Source: Ciona intestinalis (taxonomy: Eukaryota > Chordata > Ascidiacea > Phlebobranchia > Cionidae). From it: DNA of 64,000 nt. The translations under genes and the position numbers were made by a program. The notes beneath the pieces are model-generated. The model saw only the letters and a list, made by a program, of their open reading frames with translations, was not told the DNA's origin and did not search any database. Location: the NCBI RefSeq assembly GCF_000224145.3, contig NC_020167.2:6702862-6766861 (forward strand), written 5' to 3'. This document shows positions 35,530 to 46,913 of this stretch, piece after piece (position 1 is the first letter of the stretch; each line of letters opens with the position of its first letter).

Positions 35530-35846
35530 ATCTTTTTATATAAATAGGCTACATAGACCAACACTAACTGTACAACTATATCGCTTTGTGTACGTTCAAT
35601 TTAATAATAATTATTTATTTGTCAGAACACGGCGTCTCACATGGCGTTTTCTCTAAAAGAAAAGAAAACATAATTAATTACGCCACAGCTAACTGATATG
35701 CTTAGGTAATTAAAACACGTATCAGCCTGTTTTATAAACACATCAAATTACAATAATTTGTCATTTTTCCAAATTAAAAAGCCGTTTATGCTTATGCTTT
35801 TTATTTTCCTATGATTGCACTTGCATATTTGTCGTCTGTTTCCAGC

Positions 35847-36042
35847 TATAGTAGTGTGGGGAAGATGAGACACCTTTTCATTCTATTTTTTTGTCCCATT
35901 TCGTAGTAAACAAAGAAAATGCAAAGAAGTATAAAACCGTATCCTCACAGCTCCCACAGACCTTCGTTAGTTGTTTAAAACATGATCAAGATATTTGGAT
36001 ATTATGAGCTTAAGGTGTCTCACCTTCTCCCACCCTTCTATT
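35847..36042 (-). mobile_element. MITE family A
   Basis: Near full length (~196 bp). Left end tatagtagtgtggggaagat, right end gtgtctcaccttctcccacc; internal catgatcaagatatttggat. Confidence 0.8.
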
Positions 36043-37054
36043 CGTATTAAAAACCACATGTGATACTTTGAACCAAAGGCATGAGCCGTAATTTGTTAAA
36101 ATTGATGATGTAAGCCGAATGCTGTTCGTTTGCGGTTTAGAATGACTTCTTACACAACATTATTGGGATATTGTCAACTCTCGTGCGTGCCCGCAATTAA
36201 GGCAACATAGTCGAACTGTTTTAAAACTACAATGATTGTACGGTATGGCTATTGAACCCAGATTAAAGTTCAATAGTGTGGCAGCATTGTGAGTATAAAA
36301 CTTCGCTTATCATAGAGTCATGACAACGATCGCGTATATACGTGACCATTTAAAACAGCGTTCACAGCTTTATGCTGCCTCTGGTCTATTGTGATGTAGT
36401 GTTTCCTTCCTTTTACATTTAACTTAAATTATTCTAGTATATATATTTCAGTTAATGAATTACTTAATGAATTACTTTTCTCTTACGACTTTCGTTGCAT
36501 GTCGCTCAGTGATATAGATAAAGACATTCATTCAAGTAATGCCTGCATCCCAAGATCTAATTACAAAATAAATTTCCGTTTACTCTTGTATACTTTATAC
36601 GTTCTAAATAGGAGCAGTTACCAAACGACCTATGGCGGAAATCCTAATAGATTCTTCCCAGTGTTTAAACCAATGCAGTCATTATTTAGAGTGGACAGCT
36701 GTCATAGTATAAGGTTATAGAAACTATGCTTAATGCTATTAAATAAACCGATAGGTACTTTACGTTCATGCTCGTGCTTTTCTGTATAAAGATAAGGTGC
36801 TGTAACAATCGTACCAGAATACTTCTTGAGTTTTCGACTAACGTTTTAGTTGTAGGCTACGTCTATATAATATATCGCATATGCGATTCCAACAGCGTAA
36901 GGCAAGTATGTCTGGCTATAACTCGTATACGGTAACCGAGTCTAGGAATGGTTATACTATGTACGCGCAACATGTTAAGTGTGTAGGCCTGCTGTGGTTC
37001 TTCTATACATGAGCGTAGTTTCCTTTTCCAGAATGAATGAACAAAGTTACTTAT

Positions 37055-37155
37055 ATATATGGGCTGGCAACTCGCAAGTGGGCACGAGGTGCATGAAACA
37101 GAACACCTGTGTTAAAACGACGTTGCCCCGCTATGCGAGGATTAAACGTTGCATC
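37055..37155 (+). mobile_element. SINE-like repeat (family S)
   Basis: Has ggcaactcgcaagtgggcac, gaaacagaacacctgtgtta and atgcgaggattaaacgttgc. Confidence 0.65.
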
Positions 37156-37389
37156 TATACACTCATTTATTTATTTAAATTTATTCAAAAAGTCTTTCTA
37201 TAACTTCATTGTAGGCTGAAAAGCTGGATTAATAGCATGACAGTTTCTAATACCGCCATTTATACCAATACACTGTATAAATACTCCTTCCTTAACAATA
37301 CATACATAAGACCACAATAATGCTTAACACTATACATAAACCATTACTAACAATAAGATCGAGAGGATGTGCTCATATTATTTCTCATG

Positions 37390-37582
37390 CAGTAGTGTGG
37401 GGCAAGATGGGACACCTTTAGCACATATAATAACCAATCCTGATCGTGTTTTAAATAAATAGTAACACTCCACGGGAGTTGTAGGGATGCCGTTTTATTA
37501 TTCTTTAAATATTCTTTGTTTACTACAAAATGGGACAAGAAAATAGAATGAAAAGGTGGCCCATTCTCCTCCACTCTGGTAC
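37390..37582 (+). mobile_element. MITE family A
   Basis: Near full length. Left end agtagtgtggggcaagatgg, right end ggcccattctcctccactct; internal ccaatcctgatcgtgtttta. Confidence 0.8.
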
Positions 37583-38664
37583 ATTTAATTCCAAGCGTGT
37601 GTTTTAGCTACTATAGTTGAGCTACGCTCTTCTGTTCGCTTAACGAAATAGTTTTCTTATGTTTTGGACCAAACATTAACTTTCAACGTGTGTTGTTTCG
37701 TGATAAATGCAGAATCTAATGCATAAGTGTATGTTGTCAATATGATCGATATATATATTTCACACGGCGAATTTTCATTCGAACCACAGCGGTTTCCTAA
37801 GTTGGTCTAAAGTATTAATTGCTTCCGTGCGGTCGTATGCTTCTGGCGCATGCACACATTCTTTAAGTATATTCAGCTGAAATCCGTCTCGCGTTCTTAA
37901 TCTAATACTTTTTGAAGCTTATTAATAAATTAATTGTTTTGATGTTTCTGATACTTAGAAAATTTACGGAAGCGCCAGATAAACCGAAAGGCAGCTTGTC
38001 TTATACACTGCAAGGCACTAATTCAACTGACAGCACTTATAGCTTACCAACAGGGATCCATCTAGTTACTGTTGGCCTATATAGTACGATACAGTAAGGC
38101 AGAGAGTACGTTGTTCTAGGTATTTTTAGCCGTGCAATTAGTACACTTTGCTAATTGTATGCCTGGTAAAATACAGCTGCCAATATATCAACTTTGATCT
38201 TGGAAAATGTACCTAAAATTCGCCTTCTAGAAATAACTAAGCTGCTCAGTATATAAGCTTGTTGTACGCACTGTGTCTGCATTTATAAACTATTAATTTC
38301 TGTCGCGTTTTATACATGCAGAATATTTTGTTGTTGTTAATTAGTTTTAAGCGTTAAAGTGCCTCGTGTAATATGATCTGTCGCGTAGGCCCAACATCCT
38401 GTACTTCGATGCGCGCTTGTCTTAAGCTTTTACTTTGTCTTTTAAGCCAATAGTTTTGTTCAAATTATGTTCTCAGCAAAGCAATACTCTTTACTCGAAT
38501 AATTATCTGTATACGATATGGGCTGTATTATCTTGCGGTCTATTTTACGAGTCTTGTTTAAAACTTTCTCCTTATTCTGCACTGGCGTAACTTGGTATAG
38601 TGTTAAAATGGTCCATATTCTCATTCTCATTTATCGTTGAAATTATATTACCGTATCTTAACGA

Positions 38665-38780
38665 CTCAAGAAGAGCGTTGTTATAAGTCACGAGTTGTAT
38701 ACATGACAGAACACTCATGCGCTAGAACGAATGTCGTTGCCCTGCTAGCAAAGATAAATCAGTTTTAACCATTCATTGTT
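38665..38780 (+). mobile_element. SINE-like repeat (family S), old copy
   Basis: Diverged: cacgagttgtatacatgaca, gaacactcatgcgctagaac, tgtcgttgccctgctagc, then aagataaatcagtttt. Confidence 0.45.
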
Positions 38781-38789
38781 ATTTAAAGT

Positions 38790-38984
38790 TATAGTAGAGT
38801 GGGGAAGATGGGACACTTTTAACACATAATGTCCAAATAGCCTGATCGTATTTTAAACAATTAACAACGGCCTGTGGAAGTCGTGAAGATACGGTTTTAT
38901 AATTCATTGAATGTTCGTTGTTTACTACCAAATGAAAAGAGAAAACTAAACGAAAAAGTGTCCCATCTTCCCTACCCTACTATA
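38790..38984 (+). mobile_element. MITE family A, good copy
   Basis: About 195 bp with near-perfect inverted ends, tatagtagagtggggaagat and catcttccctaccctactata, and flanking TA. It lies about 35 bp before the PLBD2-like start codon. Confidence 0.85.
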
Positions 38985-39019
38985 TGTATTTCCTTTGTTG
39001 ATAGACACATAGAGGCAAA

Positions 39020-42000
39020 ATGTTAAATTTTGTATTTCTACTTCTGTTCCTCGCATGTCAAAGTAGATCAGGAGTGTCTGGCGATCTCCCGTGGGAGCGA
39101 TGGGTCCTCTTGAAAAGTGAAGGAAACAGGATTACAATGCACCGGGGATTACCATCATCCAGGAGCAGTGGGAATAATATGTTGGCTTGGACGAGTTATA
39201 AAAACACATTGATGAAAAATGGGTAGGACGCTATATATAGTAGAGTGGGGGAAGATGGGACACCTTTAGCCCATAATATCCAAATATCCTGATCGTGTTT
39301 TAAACAATTAACAACGTTCTTTTAGAGTAATGAGCATACGGTTTAATAATTCTTTAAATGTTCTTCGTTTATACTACCAAATGTGACGAGAAAATAGAAT
39401 GAAAAGGTGTCCCATCTTCCCCCTCCCTACTATATTTGTATGAAATGTAAAAGTGTGAAAAACTTTCGATACAATTAAAAAACACCGTTTACAAGACCTA
39501 CCCCTGGAAGTAGTGTGAAAATTTGTGTTTTGGGCCACCGTATAATTCCCGGTCCTGTACTGTGCTGCCAATGCGCAATATTAGTGCGCACGAATTGCTG
39601 TAGCATACGGATCAAATAATATAGCCATTCAACTTTTATTCGGCATCGGTGGCGGCAGCTTTAAATACAATGTAGTGAGCTTATTATTATTAATATCATG
39701 TTTTAGAAGTAACGTAAACTTTTTGTTTTGCCTTTTCCGTTACTGTGTAATTAATACGGAGTAAGTGAAAGGTAAACGGAAAGGTTCCGATGTGACCCGT
39801 AATTTCACTCGTAGTTTGGTTACGCCAGAACACTAAACGGCATAATGGGAAAATCCTTTTTCGGAAAATTCCTTAGTAGGCTATCGCAGGTAAAAGCTTT
39901 GTCATAGTTCTGCGTTACTACGGTTTTTGCATTTACAAAACATCAAAAAAACAACAGTTCTTAGAACACAATTAAATAAAAAGTATTGGATAGAGTGTCA
40001 GTTACAATGCGTGTCTGCGTTGCATCTAAGCTTTTAATTTAAATCGTTCAATTTTACAGCTGGATTCAAATTGAAGTAACTACGAATGAAAATGCAGACA
40101 ACAAGTTACAAGCTTACGCTGCGGGGTATATGGAAGGTTACTTAACTAAGCAACACATTGCAGATAGATGGACGAATTATTATAAACGTAAGAAGAACTT
40201 TTAACCTATTTGTTTTTTGTTATAATGACTGTCTTTTGACTTTGATTTTAAACTGTCTGTCTATATTGAGTTCATTAGTTCATGTTATTGTATTATAAAA
40301 CCTATATAAAGCTTATGTGTATGAGAAAAGTTCTGTTTCAACTAAGATATAAACATTTGAATTAATGTAACTTGTTTATCCTCACATGGTGGGGAATTAG
40401 TATAACAGGTGTGCTCTGTTTCATACACCTCAAGCCTATTTCTGGCAAGTTACTAGGATATAAGTTTTTAACTCTTTAAATGTTTAGGACAATTTATATG
40501 TAGTGAAAAACAGAAAAAATATGTAAAAATACCAAGTGTTAGAAACACAGTTTCAATAAAGTGTTTTCTTTTACATTTTTTAGCTGGTCACTTCTGCAGT
40601 CCATCATCAAGTACCTTGTATTGTAACAATCTCCGATATTATCTTACAAGGAACACTCAACATATGTTAAAGAAAATAAAAAGGAATCCAAACTCTGCAT
40701 ACTGGAATCAGGTTTATTGTGATGTCATAATTCAATAATTTGGTGGCACAAAAGTTATAGGCGTAATAACTCATCAATGGGCACGAGGTGTATGAAACAA
40801 AACTCCTGTGTTAAAATGACCGTCCTTGCACCACCACGGGAAGATAAATAAGTTACATTTCTATTGGTTTGACAGTGAGCATAAGGTGTATAAATACACC
40901 ATGTGTGTCTGGTGTATAAGAAGACATCCATGTTATAACTCGACATTGAGCATTATGTGTAGGAATACACCATGTGTGTTTGGTGTATAAGAAGACATCC
41001 AAGTTTTAACTCGACAGTGAGCATACTACACCATGCTCTTTATAAAATGACCTTTATTAATATAGTATTAACATATTTCAGATACACCTGCTGTTGGTTC
41101 AAGCACAAGGGTTAATCGATGGATATTATAAACGAACTCACATCAATGCTAACATCAGATTCAAACCATTTGGATTATAGTAAGTAAAATATTAGTATTT
41201 ACACTATAGGTAAATCAGTAAACTTGAATGGTAACAGCACATGTTGTCTGTTTAGGTTATTTTATTAGTGAAAGTTTCATTGCTCACATGGGACCTTGTA
41301 ACAACACACCAGTGTGATATGACACAAAGCAAGACAACCTGCTGTAAATAATCCTAATTCTTATATGATATTATATTATTTAATGTTTCAATATTTTGCT
41401 TGACTGTGTCAGCCAGAAACATAAATCTTGGTTCTAGTTAAGTATAANNNNNNNNNNNNNNNNNNNNNNNNNNNNNNNNNNNNNNNNNNNNNNNNNNAAC
41501 TTGTTTATCCTCACATGGTGGGGAATTAGTATAACAGGGGTGCTCTGTTTCATACACCTCAAGCCTATTTCTGGCAAGTTACTAGGATATAAGTTTTTAA
41601 CTCTTTAAATGTTTAGCACAATTTATTTGTAGTGAAAAAGTGTTAGAAACACAGTTTCAATAAAGTGTTTTTTTTTACATTTTTTAGCTGGTCACTTCTG
41701 CAGTCCATCATCAAGTACCTTGTATTGTAACAATCTTCGATATTATCTTACAAGGAACACTCAACATATGTTAAAGAAAATAAAAAGGAATCCAAACTCT
41801 GCATACTGGAATCAGGTTTATTGTGATGTCATAATTCAATAATTTGGTGGCACAGAAGTTATAGGCGTAATAACTCATCAATGGGCATGAGGTGTATGAA
41901 ACAAAACTCCTGTGTTAAAATGACCGTCCTTGCACCGCCACAGGAAGATAAATAAGTTACATTTCTATCGGTTTGACAGTGAGCATAAGGTGTATAAATA

Positions 42001-45000
42001 CACCATGTGTGTCTGGTGTATAGGAAGACATCCATGTTATAACTCGACAGTGAGCATACTACACCATGCTCTATATAAAATGACCTTTATTAATATACCA
42101 TTAACATATTTCAGATACACCTGCTGTTGGTTCAAGCACAAGGGTTAATTGATGGATATTATAAACGAACTCACATTAATGCTAACATCAGATTCAAACC
42201 ATTTGGATTATAGTAAGTAAAATATTAGTATTTACACTGTAGGTAAATCAGTAAACTTGAATGGTAACAGCACATGTTGTCTGTTTAGGTTATTTTATTA
42301 GTGAAAGTTTCATTGCTCACATGGGACCTTGTAACAACACACCAGTGTGATATGACACAAAGCAAGACAACCTGCTGTAAATAATCCTAATTCTTATATG
42401 ATATTATATTATTTAATGTTTCAATATTTTGCTTGACTGTGTCAGCCAGAAACATAAATCTTGGTTCTAGTTAAGTATAAATGGCTTGTTGTCTGGCTGG
42501 TAAATGTAGCAACTACTCAAACTTAAACAAGTTTAAATATCTTTCTTTTTATTGCTATATCACGTCTTTCAGTTTTTTTTCTTTTGTTTAATCTTTGCTA
42601 CAGTTATCAAAGAGACAAACATAAATTATTACTATTATAAAAAGTAAAAATATAACCATATATATTCTTTTATTTTTAACTTGTTTTCCAGTTATTTAAA
42701 TTTACTTGGTGACATGGAAACTCTGCAGCCAATTATGAAGGGTGGGTAAATATTTAAACCTGATCAACATAACTAAATTTAGCTGATCAAAATAATTGGC
42801 ATCTTGTAGGTTTTTTCATGATAATGATTTTTTCAAACTTTAAATTAAGGAATAATAAGGCAAATACAATACTGGCAGTAAAACGTTAAGCCTTTTTTAT
42901 GTTAAAGTACTTTGCCATTTACATGATGGGTTCAATACCCATGGGTTTAAATTCACATTCTTTACCACATTTTTTTATCATGGTGTGTTGTATTGTTTCG
43001 CTGCTGATTCCCTTCTGTTTGTTGTTTTAATAATATGATCTTCGATATATAAGGTGATAAATAAAAAAGGATGTTGTATTAGATTGTGTATCTGAATTTC
43101 GACTTGCCATTTTAAATCCTATTATATTTTTTACTGGGTCCTTGTAGAGAACCTGGGGTTTAAGCCATATTATTTAAATATCCTATGCAATTAACATGTA
43201 ATTGAAGTTTGCATATACTTTCCAGGAACCCCCATTAAAGTTGTAACTTCACCTGATGATGTCAAACCTGGATCTTGCTCAGCTTTAGTGAAGTTGTTGC
43301 CTAACAACACAGATGTTTTCATGGGGCATGCCACGTGGACAAATTATCGCTCAATGTTACGAATGATGAAACGTTACAACTTGAACTTCAAAGACAAATC
43401 AGGTGTGGAACTGTTTAAAGTTTATGTTTTGCATTACTATTATATTGTTTTTTTTAAAAGTATTTAGCAAACACGGCAAAATCATCTTGTCCACCAAATA
43501 ATTAGCACGTTTAACATATATACAAACACAGGTAACAAGATTCCAGGTCACACGATGGCTTTCCCCTCCCAACCTGGCCAACTTTATTCTAAAAATGATT
43601 TTTATACTTTGTCCTCAGGATTGGTAAGTTTCGGTTCGTGTTAACACTATGACACTTTACAATAGCTGGGATAAACCAATGGGAAATTCATTAAACCTGT
43701 ATGGATGAGAGAAAATGCAATTTACAATCATTCATTCAACTACTACAGTTTAAAATCACTACATAACCTTGCATAGGTAACCATGGAAACCAGCATGTCG
43801 AATTTCAATAAAAAACTATGGACCATTGTCCGCGAACAATACTGGAATGTTCTGGAATGGATTCGAAATGTTGTAGCCAATAGAATGGCTGGTGATGGTG
43901 AAGAATGGTGTGAAGTGTTCTCACGCCATAACAGCGGAACGTGAGTGTTAATCAAATGTACTGGGCCATTTTTTTTGGCACCACACTTAACTAATATCTC
44001 CCACATACTTCACTAATAATTTATCCAATCTGTCGTACAATAAATCCATCACACCAAAGCTCTATACTTGAAGCCATCACATATAAATGGTGTACGAAGC
44101 CATCACATATAATGCACAATAAAACTTAGGTTTTCCTTCCATGAGGGAATAAATTTTGTTGCGGTTTTAATAAATTTCAATAATTAGTTGAATATATAAA
44201 GGTACAACAACCAGTGGATGATAATGGATTACAACAAATTCGAACCTGGTGTGCAGCCAACCAAAGACAGTGGTTTGCTTTATTTGTTGGAACAAATGCC
44301 GTGAGTATATTATGATGCCTATAGCTAGTTTCTTTTATTTTAGAGGAAAAAACAGTAGCCTACACTTGTATAATAATAGGTTAATTTGTTTTTTTTCTGA
44401 TTTCTGTACAAATATTGAAAAAAAATTTGAATGAAAAGACAGCATAAGTACATGCAAACATGAAGTCTGTATGTTTTTTGATGTATAATTATACCGACAC
44501 ATGTAAAGTGTGGAGTATATAAAAATATGCTCGTTGATTTAAGTCGAAAAAGATACATGATTGTTTGTAATAGCTTTTCTTTATCTTTTTTCTTTATTTT
44601 CTGCCATGATGTTAAACATTAAAAATAAAAGACAAAGTTTTTTTTTTTCTGAAAAAAAACAGAATTTTTTTTTTCTGTTCGTAACTCTTATATTGATAAT
44701 TTTAAAGAATTGTTTTTTTCAGCACACTGGTTACATACAGAGACATCACAGAACATTTAGTGAATCAAACATATTGGCCAAGTTATAACCTGCCGTGAGT
44801 TGGTATTTCATTATTCTTTTTTTTTACTATTTTAGTGTTTTTATTGGGCCATTTTGTTTTAAAAATTAACTTTTATTAGCATTCTGCTGTTGAGGCATAA
44901 CATCATATATAAGTGAATGGTGCTTTTATCTGTTGCAAGTCATTTCAATATTTTTTAATAATTCCAGTTACTATGTTTTACATGTAAACGATAGGACATT

Positions 45001-46491
45001 TACATGTGGATATGTTGTTAGATAAAAAATCTCGGGGGTAATGCTCGTTTTTTTATTAAACTTAGAAAGGTAAACCAGTAAAATTTTAGAAACTGTAATT
45101 ACTTGTTTGTGTTACAGATATTTTAAAGAGACCAATAAGCTAAGTCAACTGTACAGAATTAGCAACATATATAAATCATTCTCTTACCATGGAGCCACAC
45201 GGGCAAAAATATTTGCACGAAACCAAACTCGTGTGAAAGACATTAAAACAATGTTTAAATTAATGAGGTAACGAAATAAATATAAATATGTTTATTTAAC
45301 ATGTAGAACTAAGTGTACACAGTAAGGGCTGCATGTTTACCAACAGATGTTAATCAATAAAACACACTTAAAATTTAAACTAACCAGGATATGTATCTTA
45401 ACAAAAACTTACATTGAGTTAAAATTTATTAAAACAAGTTACTATGTAACTAGAAAAAAACTGTGCGCTAAAGATTAAAAATTACTTGAGAATAAGTATC
45501 TAATAAAAAGCGTGGGTTTCAGTAATTTACATTTGTTCACAGATACAACAACTACAAGCATGATCCACTATCTGCATGTAATTGCGATCCACCATACACT
45601 GCTGCAAAGGCAATAGCTGCAAGAGGGGACCTTAACCCAGCGAATGGAACGTATTCTTTGAAGTCTTATGGGTTGGCTGACTATGTTGCTACAGATGCAA
45701 AGGTTGTTGGATACTCAATGATGAAGTAAGGAATGTTCTTGTGGGTTTATGGCTCGTCGCTGCTACCATTGTGGGTGTATGTGTCTTTGGGCAAGACACT
45801 GAACTGTAATTGCTTCAAGGCAGTTGTCACTAATGGGCTGTTTTATTGAATTGTCAGCCATACAGAAAAATAACCATTGACAAAGTTAGAATGTGGTAAC
45901 TTGTAAGCAAGCATCGGGTGTGTGTAACAGAATACCCTTGTAATAACAACTGTCGTTTTTCTGTGCATGCGAGATAAATTAAGTTACATATTTCAGTCTA
46001 GTTTAGTTTTTTAATATTTAAAAGCATGTAGCCTGGGTATGGTAATGTAGCTTATATATTAATCATCAAAATTTATGTGATTAATGGCTGCATCTACGAC
46101 ACGCCGACCTCTTCTTTTGTTAACTCCTAGTTAGCCACTGCCTGATCTCATTGTGTAACCTCAATCTTACCCCCACCTAACTTTGACCTACTCTGTTTCC
46201 ATACCTAATATATTTTAAGGTTCAAGCCTATAGTGCCAGACACGAGGTGTTCATATGATTTTTATAACTTATTATTTTTATTACTTCTTTAATAGAAACT
46301 TTGAGATTCTGGCGGAGTGTGGACCTACTCATGATCAGCAACCACCTTTTGTTTGGAGCAAATCTCCATTTTCTCACGTCTCTCACAAAGGAATGCCAGA
46401 TAAATATGATTTTAAACCAACCCTTATTATATGGGACAAATTTTCCCCGTTAAAAATGTTGGATAAAATTCATAAATCTGTAAACTTGTAG
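39020..46491 (+). CDS. PLBD2: phospholipase B-like protein, PLBD2/lamina-ancestor type, 579 aa
   Basis: Lysosomal Ntn-hydrolase-fold amidase/phospholipase-like protein; the substrate is not settled for the family. Coding exons: 39020-39222, 40060-40187, 40584-40711, 41082-41179, 42692-42741, 43226-43402, 43532-43623, 43777-43940, 44202-44300, 44723-44794, 45118-45267, 45543-45725, 46296-46491 (13 used). 40584-40711 and 41082-41179 have twins at 41688-41815 and 42115-42212. Phases agree (1740 nt). A signal peptide is clear (MLNFVFLLLFLACQS). GSCSALVKLLP places the autocleavage nucleophile at about Cys220. NSGTYNNQWMIMDYNKF and RGDLNPANGTY are family blocks, and the latter plus GPTHDQQPPFVWSKSPFS favour PLBD2 over PLBD1. 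Several N-glycosylation sequons occur. Length is near the human 589 aa. AATAAA follows at 46563. Confidence 0.93.
39236..39434 (+). mobile_element. MITE family A in PLBD2-like intron 1
   Basis: About 199 bp. Left end tatagtagagtgggggaaga, right end tcccatcttccccctcccta. It starts only about 13 nt after the exon 1 donor at 39223. Confidence 0.85.
40369..40460 (-). mobile_element. SINE-like repeat (family S), reverse (twin at 41498-41590)
   Basis: aacttgtttatcctcacatg, gtgctctgtttcatacacct and gcctatttctggcaagttac identify it. The same copy recurs in the second allele segment. Confidence 0.65.
40760..40870 (+). mobile_element. SINE-like repeat (family S) (twin at 41868-41975)
   Basis: Has taactcatcaatgggcacga, ggtgtatgaaacaaaactcc and gggaagataaataagttaca. 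It runs directly into the family T tandem units. Confidence 0.6.
40868..41045. repeat. family T tandem repeat (twin at 41975-42068)
   Basis: Units with ataaatacaccatgtgtgtc, tggtgtataagaagacatcc and taactcgacagtgagcat. Fewer units are present in the second allele segment, so copy number is polymorphic. Confidence 0.7.
41448..41497. other. assembly gap, 50 N
   Basis: A run of Ns between the two alleles of the PLBD2-like exon 3-4 region. Confidence 1.
45740..45995 (+). mobile_element. SINE-like repeat (family S), long form
   Basis: Carries the head gtgggtgtatgtgtctttgg, gcaagacact and the gtcactaatgggctg block. The core taacttgtaagcaagcatcg follows, then gataaattaagtta. Confidence 0.7.
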
Positions 46492-46913
46492 ATTGTCTTC
46501 AATTTTTATTTAATTTAGACAATTACCTGTGCTGTTTGATGCCAAAGAGAGTGTTGCTAACTAATAAAGGAATTTTAACAGAACTGATGTTTTTATTCTT
46601 GGGTATAAATTTAAATGCTTTAAATTTAAACTTTAAAATAAACATTTCTTAACCCTAGTAAAATAAAAATAATAATTAGGATTTCTATGACACAACTAGA
46701 AAAAAAGTTGTAGCAAGTTTTAATTTTTTTACAACTAGGATTACAGTCCTCTCAAGTTTTATCTATTCTAACTTGTAAAAAAAAGGTAAACATTAAAAAG
46801 TGGTACAAAATCTTACTGTAGACACATATGGCATGAATATTCGGATAGGAACGGAAGTAAAAATGTATGTTTATAGATTCTTTAAAACAGTTCGATAATT
46901 TGGCACAGAAATG
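46492..46913. other. short convergent 3' region between PLBD2-like and TMEM45-like genes
   Basis: The stop codons are only 422 bp apart. AATAAA for the plus gene is at 46563-46568. A reverse AATAAA (TTTATT near 46592) for the minus gene would make the two 3' UTRs nearly abut or overlap. Confidence 0.5.

Larger units (their letters stand above)
35534..39019. other. intergenic between the elongase/LTR region and the PLBD2-like gene
   Basis: CpG-retaining sequence holding three MITE-A copies (35847, 37390, 38790) and SINE-like copies (37060 and an older one near 38670). No exon with splice support was seen. It should contain the PLBD2-like promoter. Confidence 0.6.
40369..42480. repeat. PLBD2: direct duplication flanking a gap (PLBD2-like exons 3-4 twice)
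   Basis: 40369-41447 and 41498-42480 align end to end with substitutions, one missing family T unit and a ~25-bp indel, meeting at the 50-N gap. Differences in the two exons are silent (for example CTC/CTT and ATC/ATT). Including both exon pairs would add 226 nt and break the frame. The duplication is therefore almost certainly two alleles placed in tandem. Confidence 0.9.

Noticed and set aside
36499..36720. 73-aa plus-strand open frame upstream of the PLBD2-like gene
   Set aside because: No domain, signal peptide or splice context; surrounded by MITE and repeat sequence.
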